Below are positions 45,012-55,602 of a DNA stretch of 64,000 bases, in pieces. The notes under the pieces are model-generated. The model ran no database searches. It saw only the letters and a program-made list of their open reading frames with translations, and was not told the origin of the DNA. Every line of letters begins with the position of its first letter. Within the stretch, counting starts at the first letter, position 1. Origin of the DNA: Rhizobium sp. WYJ-E13 (GTDB taxonomy: Bacteria > Pseudomonadota > Alphaproteobacteria > Rhizobiales > Rhizobiaceae); the NCBI RefSeq assembly GCF_018987265.1, contig NZ_CP076853.1:2914001-2978000 (forward strand). The letters are read 5' to 3'. A program made the translations under genes and the position numbers.

Positions 45012-46037
45012 TTGAGCGACCCCTTTAAACAAGCAGATGACAATAGAAAAGTCCTGACCGCCGACGAGACAGCCGAAGGCCGTCTCGACGCATGGCTGAC
45101 CGCGCAGGTTGGCGAGGAATTTTCCCGCAGCCGCATCAAGGCACTGATCAAGGACGGACAGGTCTTTTTGAAGGGCGCGCCGATTACCGATCCTCAACGG
45201 AAGGTGCGAGCCGGCGACAGCTACGAGATCACCCTGCCCGAGCCCGAAGATCCGGCCCCGAAGGGCGAGGACATTCCGCTCGAGATCCTCTACCAGGATG
45301 AAGACGTCATCGTCATTTCCAAGCCGGCTGGCCTGGTCGTTCACCCTGGCCCCGGCAACTGGACGGGCACGCTCGTCAACGCGCTGATCCACCATTGCGG
45401 TGACACTCTCTCCGGCATCGGTGGCGTGCGCCGCCCCGGCATCGTTCATCGCCTCGATAAGGATACGACCGGCGTCATGGTCGTCGCCAAGAACGATATG
45501 GCGCATCGCCATCTCTCGCTGCAGTTCGCCGACCACGGCCGCACCATGCCGCTGGAGCGCGCCTATCAGGCGATCGTCTGGGGCCGTCCGCGCTCGCTCT
45601 CTGGGACGATCGACGCGCCGCTCGGCCGCGCCACCGGTGACCGCACCCGCCGCGCCGTCAAGCGCCCCGAAAACGAGAACGCCGACGAGGCGATCACCCA
45701 TTACGAAGTGCTTGAGCGCTTCCATGAAAGCCCGGATGCGAGCGCGCTTGCCTCCCTCGTCGAATGCCACCTGGAAACCGGCCGCACACACCAGATCCGC
45801 GTCCACATGGCTCATATCGGCCATCCGCTGCTGGGCGACGCCGTCTACGGCGCCGGCTTCAAGACCAAGGCCAATCTTCTGCCTGACGAAGCCCGCAAGA
45901 TCGTCAAGGCTTTCGACCGCCAGGCGCTGCATGCCTACATGCTGCAATTCGAGCATCCGCGCACCGGCGAGGTGATGCATTTCGAAGTGCCCCTGCCGGA
46001 TGACATGGTGGAGCTAGCTGACGCCCTGCGCGGATGA
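45012..46037 (+). CDS. rluD: RluA/RluD-family 23S rRNA pseudouridine synthase
   Basis: The TTG start at 45012 is supported by GGAG about ten bases upstream and by the family-like length, 341 residues. Residues 20-85 form an S4 RNA-binding domain (AEGRLDAWLTAQ...SRSRIKALIKDG). The catalytic domain has the active Asp in GIVHRLDKDTTGVMV and closes with LETGRTHQIRVHMAHIGHPL in part. It isomerises uridines of the large-subunit rRNA. RluD and RluC types are hard to separate by eye; the S4 domain and full length favour RluD. Confidence 0.9.
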   Translation: MSDPFKQADDNRKVLTADETAEGRLDAWLTAQVGEEFSRSRIKALIKDGQVFLKGAPITDPQRKVRAGDSYEITLPEPEDPAPKGEDIPLEILYQDEDVIVISKPAGLVVHPGPGNWTGTLVNALIHHCGDTLSGIGGVRRPGIVHRLDKDTTGVMVVAKNDMAHRHLSLQFADHGRTMPLERAYQAIVWGRPRSLSGTIDAPLGRATGDRTRRAVKRPENENADEAITHYEVLERFHESPDASALASLVECHLETGRTHQIRVHMAHIGHPLLGDAVYGAGFKTKANLLPDEARKIVKAFDRQALHAYMLQFEHPRTGEVMHFEVPLPDDMVELADALRG

Positions 46038-46050
46038 GACATGGCCGCTG

Positions 46051-46212
46051 CTATTTCTTGGAGCCGGCACCCAGAACCCGATGCGTGGCATTGTCGAGAG
46101 CATGGCTGGTGTCACGCCCGTCCTGCGCCAATCCCCTTGCGGTATTCCCACAGGATGAAAGAGCGGCCGAAAGCGAAAGCAGCAGGATGACGGCAAGAGC
46201 TGGTCTGATCAT
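46051..46212 (-). CDS. Entericidin-like small lipoprotein
   Basis: A 53-codon gene too short for most ORF callers. It has a GAGGG ribosome-binding site before ATG at 46212. The product is a lipoprotein signal (MIRPALAVILLLSLSAALSSC, of which the last four residues are the lipobox and Cys21 is the lipidated residue) split here for length: hydrophobic residues 5-18, then LSSC. The mature part GNTARGLAQDGRDTSHALDN has the G-x3-D-x3 helical pattern of entericidin A/B. Such peptides form the antidote/toxin pair in enteric bacteria; in rhizobia single copies are common and the role is uncertain. It is divergent from rpoH. Confidence 0.85.
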   Translation of the reverse strand: MIRPALAVILLLSLSAALSSCGNTARGLAQDGRDTSHALDNATHRVLGAGSKK

Positions 46213-46345
46213 CAGGTTCCCTCATCAAAGCGGCTGGGCAAGAGTGCCACCGCCACTGGAAAAATGCGGCAGCTGTCGGTAAAATCAATGCCTCTGGTTG
46301 GCTCTGGCAAAGACCGGATAACGCCCTCGTGAACGCCGAGGCGAC

Positions 46346-46374
46346 CTTGAATCCCTGTTTCGCCATACTTATTT
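46346..46374 (+). promoter_or_regulatory. Heat-shock-type (RpoH) promoter candidate before rpoH
   Basis: CTTGAA (46346-46351), 16 bases, then CTTATTT (46368-46374) fits the alphaproteobacterial sigma-32 pattern CTTGAC / CYTATNT closely. It lies about 110 bp upstream of the rpoH start and suggests autoregulation. Confidence 0.55.
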
Positions 46375-46480
46375 GTAAATAGACTTATTGCGGGCTTGGA
46401 GAGAGCCGCATGTCCCGGTTTGCCTTTAACGCGAGGGCGCGTTCCATCGGGAACCGGAATCCATATAAGGAGGGTGCATC

Positions 46481-47389
46481 ATGGCCCGAAATAACTTGCC
46501 GTCCATTACCGCCGGCGAAGCCGGTCTCAATCGTTACCTCGACGAAATCCGCAAATTCCCGATGCTGGAACCGCAGGAAGAGTACATGCCCGCCAAGCGT
46601 TACTCCGAGCATGGCGATCGTGATGCCGCCCACAGGCTCGTCACCAGCCACCTGCGTCTCGTCGCGAAGATCGCCATGGGCTATCGAGGCTACGGCCTGC
46701 CGATCGGCGAAGTCGTGTCGGAAGGTAACGTCGGCCTCATGCAGGCCGTCAAGAAGTTCGATCCGGAACGCGGTTTCCGCCTTGCCACCTACGCCATGTG
46801 GTGGATCAAGGCCTCGATCCAGGAATATATCCTGCGCTCATGGTCTCTGGTGAAGATGGGTACGACCGCCAACCAGAAGCGCCTGTTCTTCAACCTGCGC
46901 CGCCTGAAAGGCCGTATCCAGGCCATCGACGACGGCGACTTGAAGCCGGAACACGTGACCGAGATCGCCACCAAGCTGAACGTCTCTGAGGAAGAGGTCG
47001 TTTCGATGAACCGCCGCCTTTCCGGCGACGCTTCGTTGAACGCGCCGATCAAGGCTTCCGAGGGCGACAGCGGCCAGTGGCAGGATTGGCTCGTGGACGA
47101 CCACGACAGCCAGGAAGACGTGCTGATCGAGCAGGATGAGCTCGATACCCGTCGCCGCATGCTGGCCAAGGCCATGAGCGTCCTGAACGACCGCGAACGC
47201 CGCATCTTCGAGGCCCGCCGCCTCGCCGAAGATCCGGTAACGCTGGAAGACCTTTCGGCCGAGTTCGACATCAGCCGCGAGCGCGTCCGCCAGATCGAAG
47301 TACGTGCCTTTGAAAAGGTGCAGGATGCGGTCCGCAAGGAAGCGCTGGAGCGCGCCAAGGCTGTGCGTGTGGTCGAAGCCACTGCGTAA
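46481..47389 (+). CDS. rpoH: Heat-shock sigma factor RpoH (sigma-32)
   Basis: The 302-residue protein directs RNA polymerase to heat-shock genes. It has a very good AAGGAGG site. Region 2 contains GDRDAAHRLVTSHLRLVAKI in part and MWWIKASIQEYILRSWSLVK; the RpoH box QKRLFFNLRRLKG, which only this sigma class has, lies near residue 130. Region 4 ends with DISRERVRQIEVRAF. Rhizobia often carry two rpoH genes; this length and sequence fit the main RpoH1 type. A heat-shock-type promoter lies upstream and a strong terminator downstream. Confidence 0.97.
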   Translation: MARNNLPSITAGEAGLNRYLDEIRKFPMLEPQEEYMPAKRYSEHGDRDAAHRLVTSHLRLVAKIAMGYRGYGLPIGEVVSEGNVGLMQAVKKFDPERGFRLATYAMWWIKASIQEYILRSWSLVKMGTTANQKRLFFNLRRLKGRIQAIDDGDLKPEHVTEIATKLNVSEEEVVSMNRRLSGDASLNAPIKASEGDSGQWQDWLVDDHDSQEDVLIEQDELDTRRRMLAKAMSVLNDRERRIFEARRLAEDPVTLEDLSAEFDISRERVRQIEVRAFEKVQDAVRKEALERAKAVRVVEATA

Positions 47390-47414
47390 GCCGATTGTGT
47401 CTGTATGAAATCAA

Positions 47415-47448
47415 AAAAGGCGGGTCCTTATGGCCCGCCTTTTGTTTT
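47415..47448. terminator. Terminator of rpoH, usable in both directions
   Basis: AAAAGGCGGG pairs with CCCGCCTTTT around a nine-base loop, followed by GTTTT and preceded by A residues. It separates convergent rpoH and the Pro/Glu-rich protein gene. Confidence 0.92.
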
Positions 47449-47479
47449 GCGTGATTTTTAAGCTCCGGAAGAACCGGCC

Positions 47480-49873
47480 TTACTGGCTGGTGGAAAGGTC
47501 CCCGAGCGCAGTCCATTCCTTAATCGCCGTGGTGAACGCATTCCCGCCGGTGGCGCCCTTCTGCATGGTCAGCAGCGCACGACGACCGTTGCGGTAGGTG
47601 ATTGGAATGTCGATCCAGTCGCGGGTGCCAAGCAGATCCAGATTGGCCTTGCGCGCATCCGGATAGTCGTTGAGCGCGATCATGTGGAAATCGTCGGTAA
47701 TCTTGGCGGGCACGGCAATCAGCGGATCGCCGCGATCCTGCTCCGTGCGCTTCATCGAGATGCGCTGGACGCTGTCGATGCTGCCGCCCTCGAAATTCGG
47801 CGGAACGGAGAAGACGATCTCGACGAGATGGCTTGCCGGCAGCGACGGGTCAGAATTGCGCTTGAAGGTCAGGAGAGCAGAAAGGTTACGCTCCGGCACG
47901 GTGACGTTGCCCTGCACGGTGGCTTCCTGCCGGCCGTCTTGCCCGGCTTCATGCTGTATGGTCCAGACAACCGAACCTTCGATGGCCGTCGGCGAGCTTT
48001 CGCCGATCCGCTCCTCGTAGAGGAACATCTTTTCCGTGGTGCCGACTGGCGTATTCTGCGCCGGTGCGGCCACCGGACCATTCGGCGTCAGATTTTCGGC
48101 AGGCGCAGCATCGGACTGGACGCTCGGCGTGCTGGTATCGGCTGCAGCGACGTTCTGCTCGGCAACCGACTTGCCTTCCGCCGTCGGCGTACCCGGCATT
48201 GCTGCCGCGCCGTTATCGACTTCCGTGCCATCGGCGAGCAGCCGCTGGGTGAACTTGGTATTGGCGGCCGAGCCGTCCAACGAGGCAACTTCCTGATTGG
48301 GTCGCGCCGGAGGCACCGCGGCACCCTGATTTGCCGGCGGCGTCGTGGCCGGCGTACTGCTCGGCGACACCGATGTTGTCGCCGGCGTGGCTGTCTCGTT
48401 GTGCACGGCTTGTGACGGTGCGGAGCTGACGAGGCCGTCGACCATCTCCTTCACCGCCTCGCGGTTCATCCAGCCGGCATAGGCGCCACCACCGATAATG
48501 CCGAGCGTAACAAGGATCGCCAGAATGGTCCCGATGCCGAAGCGGCGACGCTTCGGCTCCATGCGGAAGCTCTTGCCCTGCATCTTGGAAGCGACGATCT
48601 GGTCCAGATCCATCGGCGGGTTGCCGTCGTCGTCATCGGCAACAGCAGCGTTGCGGCGGTCGTAACCGCGCAGCGCACGCGCCTCACGCCAGCCTTCGCC
48701 TGGCGCGGCCGGTGCTGGAGCCGCAGAGCCGGAACCATTGCCGGCATGTACTTCGGCGAAGATATCGACGTCGTCGAAATGAGCTGAAGCCGGTGTCTTC
48801 TTGCCCGTGCCGGCCTCGAGCGGCGGCAGGTCGTCGAAAGCGGCCGCTTCCCAGGAGAAATTCTCCTTGGCTGCCGGCATGACGGCCGGCGAAGCGCTGT
48901 TTCCGAGCGTCGAGATGACCTCATCGAAAGCGCGTGCCGAAGCATCGGCGGGAATGGCAGGCGCAGCCTCTGCATAGGACTGGAGTTCTTCGCGCGCCCA
49001 TTCGGTCTCGGCTTCCTGTGGCGCAGGGGCCGGCGTTTCCGCAGCCGGTTCGGACCACATACGATCGAAATGAGCCGCCGCATCCGCAACAAGCGGCTCC
49101 TCGCGTGTATGCTCGACGAATTTCTCGACTTGCGCCGGCGGCTCGAAATCGGCCATCGGCTCTACGAGCCGGTTCGACGCACGCTCCATGCCGCGTGGAA
49201 CCGGCTGCTGAACCTCTTCGTGCCGAAGCTCTTCTTCCACTTCGTGAACGGTTTCGGCCACCGGCTCGGCAGCGACCTCTTCGGGCAACGGCTCTTCCGG
49301 ATAGTGCTCTTCTGGATGATGCTCTTCTACAGGCTCATGAAGACGCACGGGTTCGGCATGAATCTCTGCCTGCTCCGGCGCACGCCATTCCTCTGCTGGA
49401 GTCTCTTCCTCATGAGGCGGATGCCACTCGGCATGCTCGGGCACTACCTCTTCGGCGGAAGTGGCCGCATGAACGACCTCTTCCGGTTCGGCGGGCTGCT
49501 GCTCGGGGGCGGGATGTTCTGCTTCCTGCTGCTCAAGGCTTTCATCAGCAGAGGCTACGGCAACAGGCGCTGCCGCTGCGACAGGCTCGTGTTCTAGAGC
49601 AGGTTCCTCTTGGGAGATCTCGGGCTCCGGAGCGGCTGCGACCGGCTCTTCGACATCGGCAGCTTCTGCATGCTCGGCCTCGACGTCACGGATTGCGGCC
49701 TCGAGCTTGTCCAACTGGCGTTGCAGCATCGCTTCCGGCGGACGCGGCTTCATGTTCTCGAGCTGCCGCTGCACAGCGCCGCGCGCACGCTCGTAGACCT
49801 TCACCCGCATCTCGGGCGTATTTTCAGACAGGCCGTCGACTGCCCGCCGAATAACTGCAATAAAATCCGCCAT
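47480..49873 (-). CDS. Large Pro/Glu/Ala-rich single-pass membrane protein of unknown function
   Basis: The 797-residue protein has a helical N-terminus (about 1-65, MADFIAVIRRAVDGLSENTP in part). A very long acidic low-complexity stretch rich in Glu, Pro, Ala and His follows (about 65-290), then a second flexible part to 440. A membrane helix (about 449-472, FGIGTILAILVTLGIIGGGA) leads to a Thr/Pro-rich spacer and a folded C-terminal domain (about 595-797) that should lie in the periplasm. The topology therefore links a cytoplasmic rod-like acidic region to a periplasmic domain. No family recognised. It lies 60 bp after purA on the same strand. Confidence 0.85.
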   Translation of the reverse strand: MADFIAVIRRAVDGLSENTPEMRVKVYERARGAVQRQLENMKPRPPEAMLQRQLDKLEAAIRDVEAEHAEAADVEEPVAAAPEPEISQEEPALEHEPVAAAAPVAVASADESLEQQEAEHPAPEQQPAEPEEVVHAATSAEEVVPEHAEWHPPHEEETPAEEWRAPEQAEIHAEPVRLHEPVEEHHPEEHYPEEPLPEEVAAEPVAETVHEVEEELRHEEVQQPVPRGMERASNRLVEPMADFEPPAQVEKFVEHTREEPLVADAAAHFDRMWSEPAAETPAPAPQEAETEWAREELQSYAEAAPAIPADASARAFDEVISTLGNSASPAVMPAAKENFSWEAAAFDDLPPLEAGTGKKTPASAHFDDVDIFAEVHAGNGSGSAAPAPAAPGEGWREARALRGYDRRNAAVADDDDGNPPMDLDQIVASKMQGKSFRMEPKRRRFGIGTILAILVTLGIIGGGAYAGWMNREAVKEMVDGLVSSAPSQAVHNETATPATTSVSPSSTPATTPPANQGAAVPPARPNQEVASLDGSAANTKFTQRLLADGTEVDNGAAAMPGTPTAEGKSVAEQNVAAADTSTPSVQSDAAPAENLTPNGPVAAPAQNTPVGTTEKMFLYEERIGESSPTAIEGSVVWTIQHEAGQDGRQEATVQGNVTVPERNLSALLTFKRNSDPSLPASHLVEIVFSVPPNFEGGSIDSVQRISMKRTEQDRGDPLIAVPAKITDDFHMIALNDYPDARKANLDLLGTRDWIDIPITYRNGRRALLTMQKGATGGNAFTTAIKEWTALGDLSTSQ

Positions 49874-49933
49874 CAGTACTTTCTCAAGAAGTCCGGCACA
49901 CTCCCGAACGGTCGCCCTAGGTGACCCGCGACA

Positions 49934-51232
<1,299 letters not shown>

Positions 51233-51432
51233 CAAACTCTTCCTGTTACCGGCGGAGAACCGCACACCTGCTCAAACCCGCGCATCTATAAAGCTTTGTT
51301 TTTGGGAAAGCGACCCTGTTATCACCGCAGATTCGGCTTTTTACGTGACAAATCAGCCGCCGGCAGGCTAAGCCCGGTCATGAAAGCCTGCCAGAGACGC
51401 CCCAAAGACGACAAAGACGGGAAGATCACCCT

Positions 51433-52350
51433 TTGCAAGCCACAGCCTATATCTGCCTCGTCATTGCAACTCTTTGCTGGGGCGGCAATGCCGTTGCAGG
51501 CAAGCTGGCACTCGGCCATGTCAGCCCGATGATGCTGACTTTTCTGCGCTGGTTCCTGGCCGTCGTGCTGATCGCCGCCGTCTCGCTGCCGCAGTTGCAG
51601 AAGGACTGGCCGGTGGTGCGCAAAAACCTGCCCCTCCTCTTCTTCTATGGCGTGATCGGCTACACGACCTTCAACGCCATGCTCTATTCGGCCGTGCAGT
51701 ACACGACGGCGATCAATGTCGCCATCGAACAGGCCGGCATTCCCATGCTGATCTTCCTGCTGAATTTCGTCTTTTTCCGCACCGGCGTTTCGCTGGCCCA
51801 GGTCGTCGGCTTCGGCATGACGCTTGTCGGCGTCGCATTGACGGCTGCCCATGGCGATCTCGTCACCCTGCTGCAGCTCAGCCTCAACCGCGGCGATGCG
51901 CTGATGCTGATCGCCGTCGCCGCCTATGCCGTCTATACGATCTTCCTGCGCTGGAAGCCTATCGTCGACTGGCGCACGCTGATGGCAATCCCAGCTCTCG
52001 GCGCGGCCCTGACCGCCCTGCCCTTGCTCTTGTGGGAAGCCTCCCGCAGCGCGGCCCAATGGCCTGACGCAGAAGGCTGGGCGATTGCCTTCTACACGGC
52101 GATCTTCGCTTCCCTGCTGGCGCAGATACTTTATATCAGAGGCGTCGAGGAAATCGGCGCCAATCGCGCCGGCCTGTTCATCAACCTCGTCCCGGTTTTC
52201 GGCACGCTGCTTTCGGTCGCCCTGCTCGGCGAAACGCTGCAGCTTTTCCATATGATTGCGCTGGCGCTGACACTCGGCGGCATCGCCATCGCCGAAAAGG
52301 GACGGCCGAAGGGTTCCGCAGCCACGGTGCCCGCTTCGCCTGTCGACTAA
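51433..52350 (+). CDS. EamA/DMT-family transporter
   Basis: The 305-residue protein has ten membrane helices in two EamA repeats (about 3-140 and 150-290). It begins AYICLVIATLCWGGNAVAGK, typical of the family, and ends in a short basic tail. It uses a TTG start. DMT proteins export or import metabolites, commonly amino acids or their derivatives; the substrate here is unknown. It is divergent from purA and overlaps the convergent acetyltransferase gene by four bases. Confidence 0.9.
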   Translation: MQATAYICLVIATLCWGGNAVAGKLALGHVSPMMLTFLRWFLAVVLIAAVSLPQLQKDWPVVRKNLPLLFFYGVIGYTTFNAMLYSAVQYTTAINVAIEQAGIPMLIFLLNFVFFRTGVSLAQVVGFGMTLVGVALTAAHGDLVTLLQLSLNRGDALMLIAVAAYAVYTIFLRWKPIVDWRTLMAIPALGAALTALPLLLWEASRSAAQWPDAEGWAIAFYTAIFASLLAQILYIRGVEEIGANRAGLFINLVPVFGTLLSVALLGETLQLFHMIALALTLGGIAIAEKGRPKGSAATVPASPVD

Positions 52351-53195
52351 CCAAGCTCCAGTGTCGTCACGCCATAGACGTTCTTCAGCGGGATTTCCGG
52401 CGCCGGACCGCGATACATGCGTGCGGTTTCCATAACCGGCTCGAGCCCCACGCTTTCCGCCAGCGAGATCGCCTCGGCATTGGCAGCAGGGATATCGATA
52501 AAGATCGACGCGCCGTGCGCCTGGGGGATGAGGCCGGCCAGAAGGGCGGCGGCACTGTCCGCATCACTCGCGAAAAGCGGACCGATCTTATAGCCTTCAT
52601 AACAGCGGCGGATCGTGCCGTAACCGCGGATCTTGCCGTTCTTGCGCACGACGAGCGAACTGCGCCCCTTGCGGCCCGTGCACCAGGCGGCAAGGAAAGC
52701 GGCACGAGGCTGCGGAAAAATACCGCTGTCGTATCGCACGAGGCCTTCGAGTCGCGCATCGGGAACCGGCTGCGCGACGAGCGATGCCTGCGGCACAGAT
52801 GTCGGCACGCCGCCATAGCGGATTGTCGTGTAAGCGGCGTCGAAACCGGCTTTGCGATAGGCTTCCTGCTGGGCGGCAACACCATCGAGACCGATCGTAC
52901 GGTCTCCCGCCGAAGCGATGCCGGCGTTCCAGATCGCCTTGCCGAAACCCTGGCCACGGAAATCGGGATGCACGATGTAAAGACCAAGGAAGGCGAAGGT
53001 ATCGCCATATTTGACGACCGAAATGGAGCCGACCGGCACCTCGCCGATGGCACCAACAAAAAATCCGGAAGGATCGGCTTCATGGAATGCGATCGCATCG
53101 TCGAGGCCTGGATTCCAGCCCTCCTGACGTGCCCATTCCAACGCAAGCTCCAGTTCACCGGGCCGCATGGAACGAACGGCAAATTCCGAATTCAT
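52347..53195 (-). CDS. GNAT acetyltransferase with a second acetyltransferase-like domain
   Basis: The start at 53195 follows a GGGAAGG site and gives 282 residues. Residues 1-130 form a complete GNAT domain with GLYIVHPDFRGQGFGKAIWN in part, the acetyl-CoA loop. Residues 140-280 resemble the C-terminal GNAT-like half (acetyltransferase-18 type) with RKGRSSLVVRKNGKIRGYG. Two-domain proteins of this group are common in bacteria. The substrate is unknown. Its end overlaps that of the DMT gene. Confidence 0.88.
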   Translation of the reverse strand: MNSEFAVRSMRPGELELALEWARQEGWNPGLDDAIAFHEADPSGFFVGAIGEVPVGSISVVKYGDTFAFLGLYIVHPDFRGQGFGKAIWNAGIASAGDRTIGLDGVAAQQEAYRKAGFDAAYTTIRYGGVPTSVPQASLVAQPVPDARLEGLVRYDSGIFPQPRAAFLAAWCTGRKGRSSLVVRKNGKIRGYGTIRRCYEGYKIGPLFASDADSAAALLAGLIPQAHGASIFIDIPAANAEAISLAESVGLEPVMETARMYRGPAPEIPLKNVYGVTTLELG

Positions 53196-53463
53196 GCAAC
53201 CTTCCCAGATTGAGACCCGCAAGTCCATTCCGCGATCCACCCAGCAATCGTCAAGTCGATTGTCAATATGCTCAGACCGGTCATGATGAACTCGCGTTCA
53301 CGGCTTGAATGATGCGTGTCGTCGTTTTTCAATACAATGCAAAAGAACTTCGACCCCGCATTACCATGAAACAATGTAATTGCAATCTCAAGAAAATTAC
53401 TGCGCCCGCACGATGCTTCCGGCGGGCGCAAATCGAAAAACGGCAGCATCAAGTATTTAAGCT

Positions 53464-53802
53464 TCAGCGCAGAAACGGACCCAGCGCTTCGGCAGCACCG
53501 ATGGTCTGGGCAGCCTGGGTCAGAACGCTGTCGAAAACGAAGCCGACGACGATGGTCAGCTGGCGCGAATAGGCTTTCAGCTCATATCCCTCGCTCTCGG
53601 CCTGAGCCGGCGCGTGCAGAGCGAAAGGAACGTTCGGGCGAACGAAGCCGGCGCTCGTGGTCAACGGCTCCTCCGGCATATGACCAATGGCCGAGGTGTA
53701 CATGAGGTCGCGGCCGAAACCACCCGGGCCAAAAGCAAAAGCCGGCTGGCTTGCGGTCGATACAGTGATTGCGAGCGTCGCGGCAAGAAGAAGTCTGCTC
53801 AT
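53464..53802 (-). CDS. Exported protein of unknown function
   Basis: A 112-residue protein with a signal peptide (cleavage near AFA, residue 23). The mature part starts FGPGGFGRDLMYTSAIGHMP, has a central Pro/Ala-rich section, and ends with a possible amphipathic helix (LTIVVGFVFDSVLTQAAQTI). No family recognised. It stands alone between the GNAT gene and the KTSC gene and has a weak ribosome-binding site. Confidence 0.65.
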   Translation of the reverse strand: MSRLLLAATLAITVSTASQPAFAFGPGGFGRDLMYTSAIGHMPEEPLTTSAGFVRPNVPFALHAPAQAESEGYELKAYSRQLTIVVGFVFDSVLTQAAQTIGAAEALGPFLR

Positions 53803-54067
53803 CTTGAGTTCCCCGTTTTCCAGTCGGCCGGGCGATGTCTGCCTGGCCGCAGCGCCGGTCGCATCTGTCCATGCCCGGTCACTTTCATGAGGGTCACTCT
53901 ACATGCCGGTATTTGCAGGGTTTTTAAGCCGATCCGTACAATTTTATTGAAACGCGATTTTTTAGACTGCCGCTCTTCAAGCAGAAAACAATCTTTACCA
54001 TACGCCTTGACGGTATCTTCGCATCCTTACTTCTAAGGTGCCTCAAAACGAAACAGGGGCAAAAACG

Positions 54068-54277
54068 ATGCACGAAGTTCCAGTCAAATCCAGGATTATC
54101 CAGAACGTCTATTTCAGCCAGGAGGATGGGCGCCTGCGCATCTGCTTCCGCAACGGTGAAGAGCGCTTGTTCGAAGGCGTACCGGCCGACGACGTCAATA
54201 CGATGGTGACGGCACCCTCGCCGGGTCAGTATTACATCGACCGGATCAGAAAACAGTACCGTCGCATCGCGGCTTAA
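54068..54277 (+). CDS. KTSC-domain small protein (first copy)
   Basis: The start at 54068 follows AGGGG and gives 69 residues. The protein is a single KTSC domain: a small beta-barrel with SRIIQNVYFSQEDGRLRICF, RNGEERLFEGVPADDV and a closing YYIDRIRKQYRR, keeping the family's Y-x-V-P-like and F-x-I-K-like positions. Domains of this kind are found fused to lysyl-tRNA synthetase-like or phage proteins and may bind RNA or DNA. Function unknown. A second KTSC gene lies 1.3 kb downstream. Confidence 0.8.
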   Translation: MHEVPVKSRIIQNVYFSQEDGRLRICFRNGEERLFEGVPADDVNTMVTAPSPGQYYIDRIRKQYRRIAA

Positions 54278-54405
54278 CGCGCTTCGATATTTTTCCCGGC
54301 GTGGCTTTAAATCGAATATGCCACGCTCCGGTCGAGATCGATTGCCACATCGGTGCGAGCCTTATAAATGATGACTTCCGTTGTCCGAGGTCTCGCGAAC
54401 TGACG

Positions 54406-55245
54406 ATGCCATCGTCCGATCAGAACATGAAACTGGCGCCGCAGCCGCGAAAGGGCCGCGCCGTCATGTGGCTGTTGATTGTTCTGTCCGTTTCAATAGT
54501 TGGCGCAACGGTGCTGCTGTCGAATGACATGCGGCACCTGAAGTCGCTGGCTCACCACTTCGGCATAGAGCTTTTCCCGCCCGCGGCACCCCCGCCTCCC
54601 CCGCCGCCCAAGGTCTTCCGCCGCACCGAACCCGTCAGTGTCAAGATCCCGCCGCGCATGTTCGAGCAGCCGCAGCCGGCTCTCGCGAGCGTTTTCCTGC
54701 GAACCTGGCGGATTTCCGGCCCGGCCATGTGCGAGGCGCTGCGTTCTGCCGGCATCGAAACAAGCGAATGGACGGAAACGGCCTTCAATTCCGATACGTT
54801 CGAATGCTCTTACGAGCATATCTATAAGAAGGAGAAGGACCACGTCGTCAGCTCGCTCTTCCTCGTCGTGCGCGGCAATGGCAGAGGCACGATTACGAGC
54901 ATGCGCGTGAAGCTCGTTGGTCCCGCGACCGACGGCAACGGACAGCTCGATCCGAGCATATTGCGCGTCTTCGAAACCATGCTGACGCAGCCGGCGTGGC
55001 TGGATTTCCATGATGCGCTGGCGGCAATCCGCAATCTCAGGGATGTGAAGGAGGAAGGCTTCGGTGCCCTCATCAACTTCACTCAGGAATATTCGCGGCC
55101 GGGCGCCTTCAACTTCACGCTCCTGCTTCAGGAGACCTCCGCCCAACAGCGCCGCACGAAGGATTATTTTTCCCCTAAGACCTGGTTGCCCGCGCCCAAT
55201 CCCTCCTGGCAGGTGCCGGAGCTCATCTTCTGGCGACGCGCCTGA
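54406..55245 (+). CDS. DUF6030-type membrane-anchored protein
   Basis: The start at 54406 gives 279 residues; an internal ATG (54427) is a possible alternative. One membrane helix (about 20-40) is followed by a Pro-rich linker with eight consecutive prolines. A periplasmic domain (about 90-275) then contains two Cys (MCEAL and FECSYEH) that could pair. No enzyme motif is visible. It lies between two KTSC-domain genes on the same strand. The family name is from memory. Confidence 0.7.
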   Translation: MPSSDQNMKLAPQPRKGRAVMWLLIVLSVSIVGATVLLSNDMRHLKSLAHHFGIELFPPAAPPPPPPPKVFRRTEPVSVKIPPRMFEQPQPALASVFLRTWRISGPAMCEALRSAGIETSEWTETAFNSDTFECSYEHIYKKEKDHVVSSLFLVVRGNGRGTITSMRVKLVGPATDGNGQLDPSILRVFETMLTQPAWLDFHDALAAIRNLRDVKEEGFGALINFTQEYSRPGAFNFTLLLQETSAQQRRTKDYFSPKTWLPAPNPSWQVPELIFWRRA

Positions 55246-55602
55246 TCATTTCGCGCTGGCAACGAACTGTACCTCAGGCATGTCATTGAGCAGCCCGGCA
55301 AGGTCCTGACCGTCCCGCCGGCAGAATCACCCGCAAGGACATCCCCATTTCAAAGCCGGACGAAACGCCTTGAACGCTCGCTGAGAGAGCATTGTTCCGC
55401 TGCAGGTTGCGCTTGATTGTCATAATGCTCCCGGCTCAATTTAGCGCGTCAAACTTCAGGCGCATTTAACTCAAAATAGGTGCGGCCAAGCTCTTTCGAT
55501 CCTTGACTTGAATCGGCCAGGGATTAGCTTTGACGCTGTCTTGAACCGCTCGTCGGATCCAGCAGCCACTTCTCTCGCGCTAAACACTTCGGGGAGTACC
55601 GC
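55246..55602. other. Intergenic region before the second KTSC gene
   Basis: About 360 bases with no gene seen. A TTGACT at 55503-55508 may be a -35 element for the KTSC gene at 55603; no good -10 is evident. Confidence 0.45.

Noticed and set aside
46014..46196. 60-codon minus-strand frame next to rluD
   Set aside because: Overlaps the entericidin-like gene in another frame; the latter has a lipobox and a ribosome-binding site, this one has neither.
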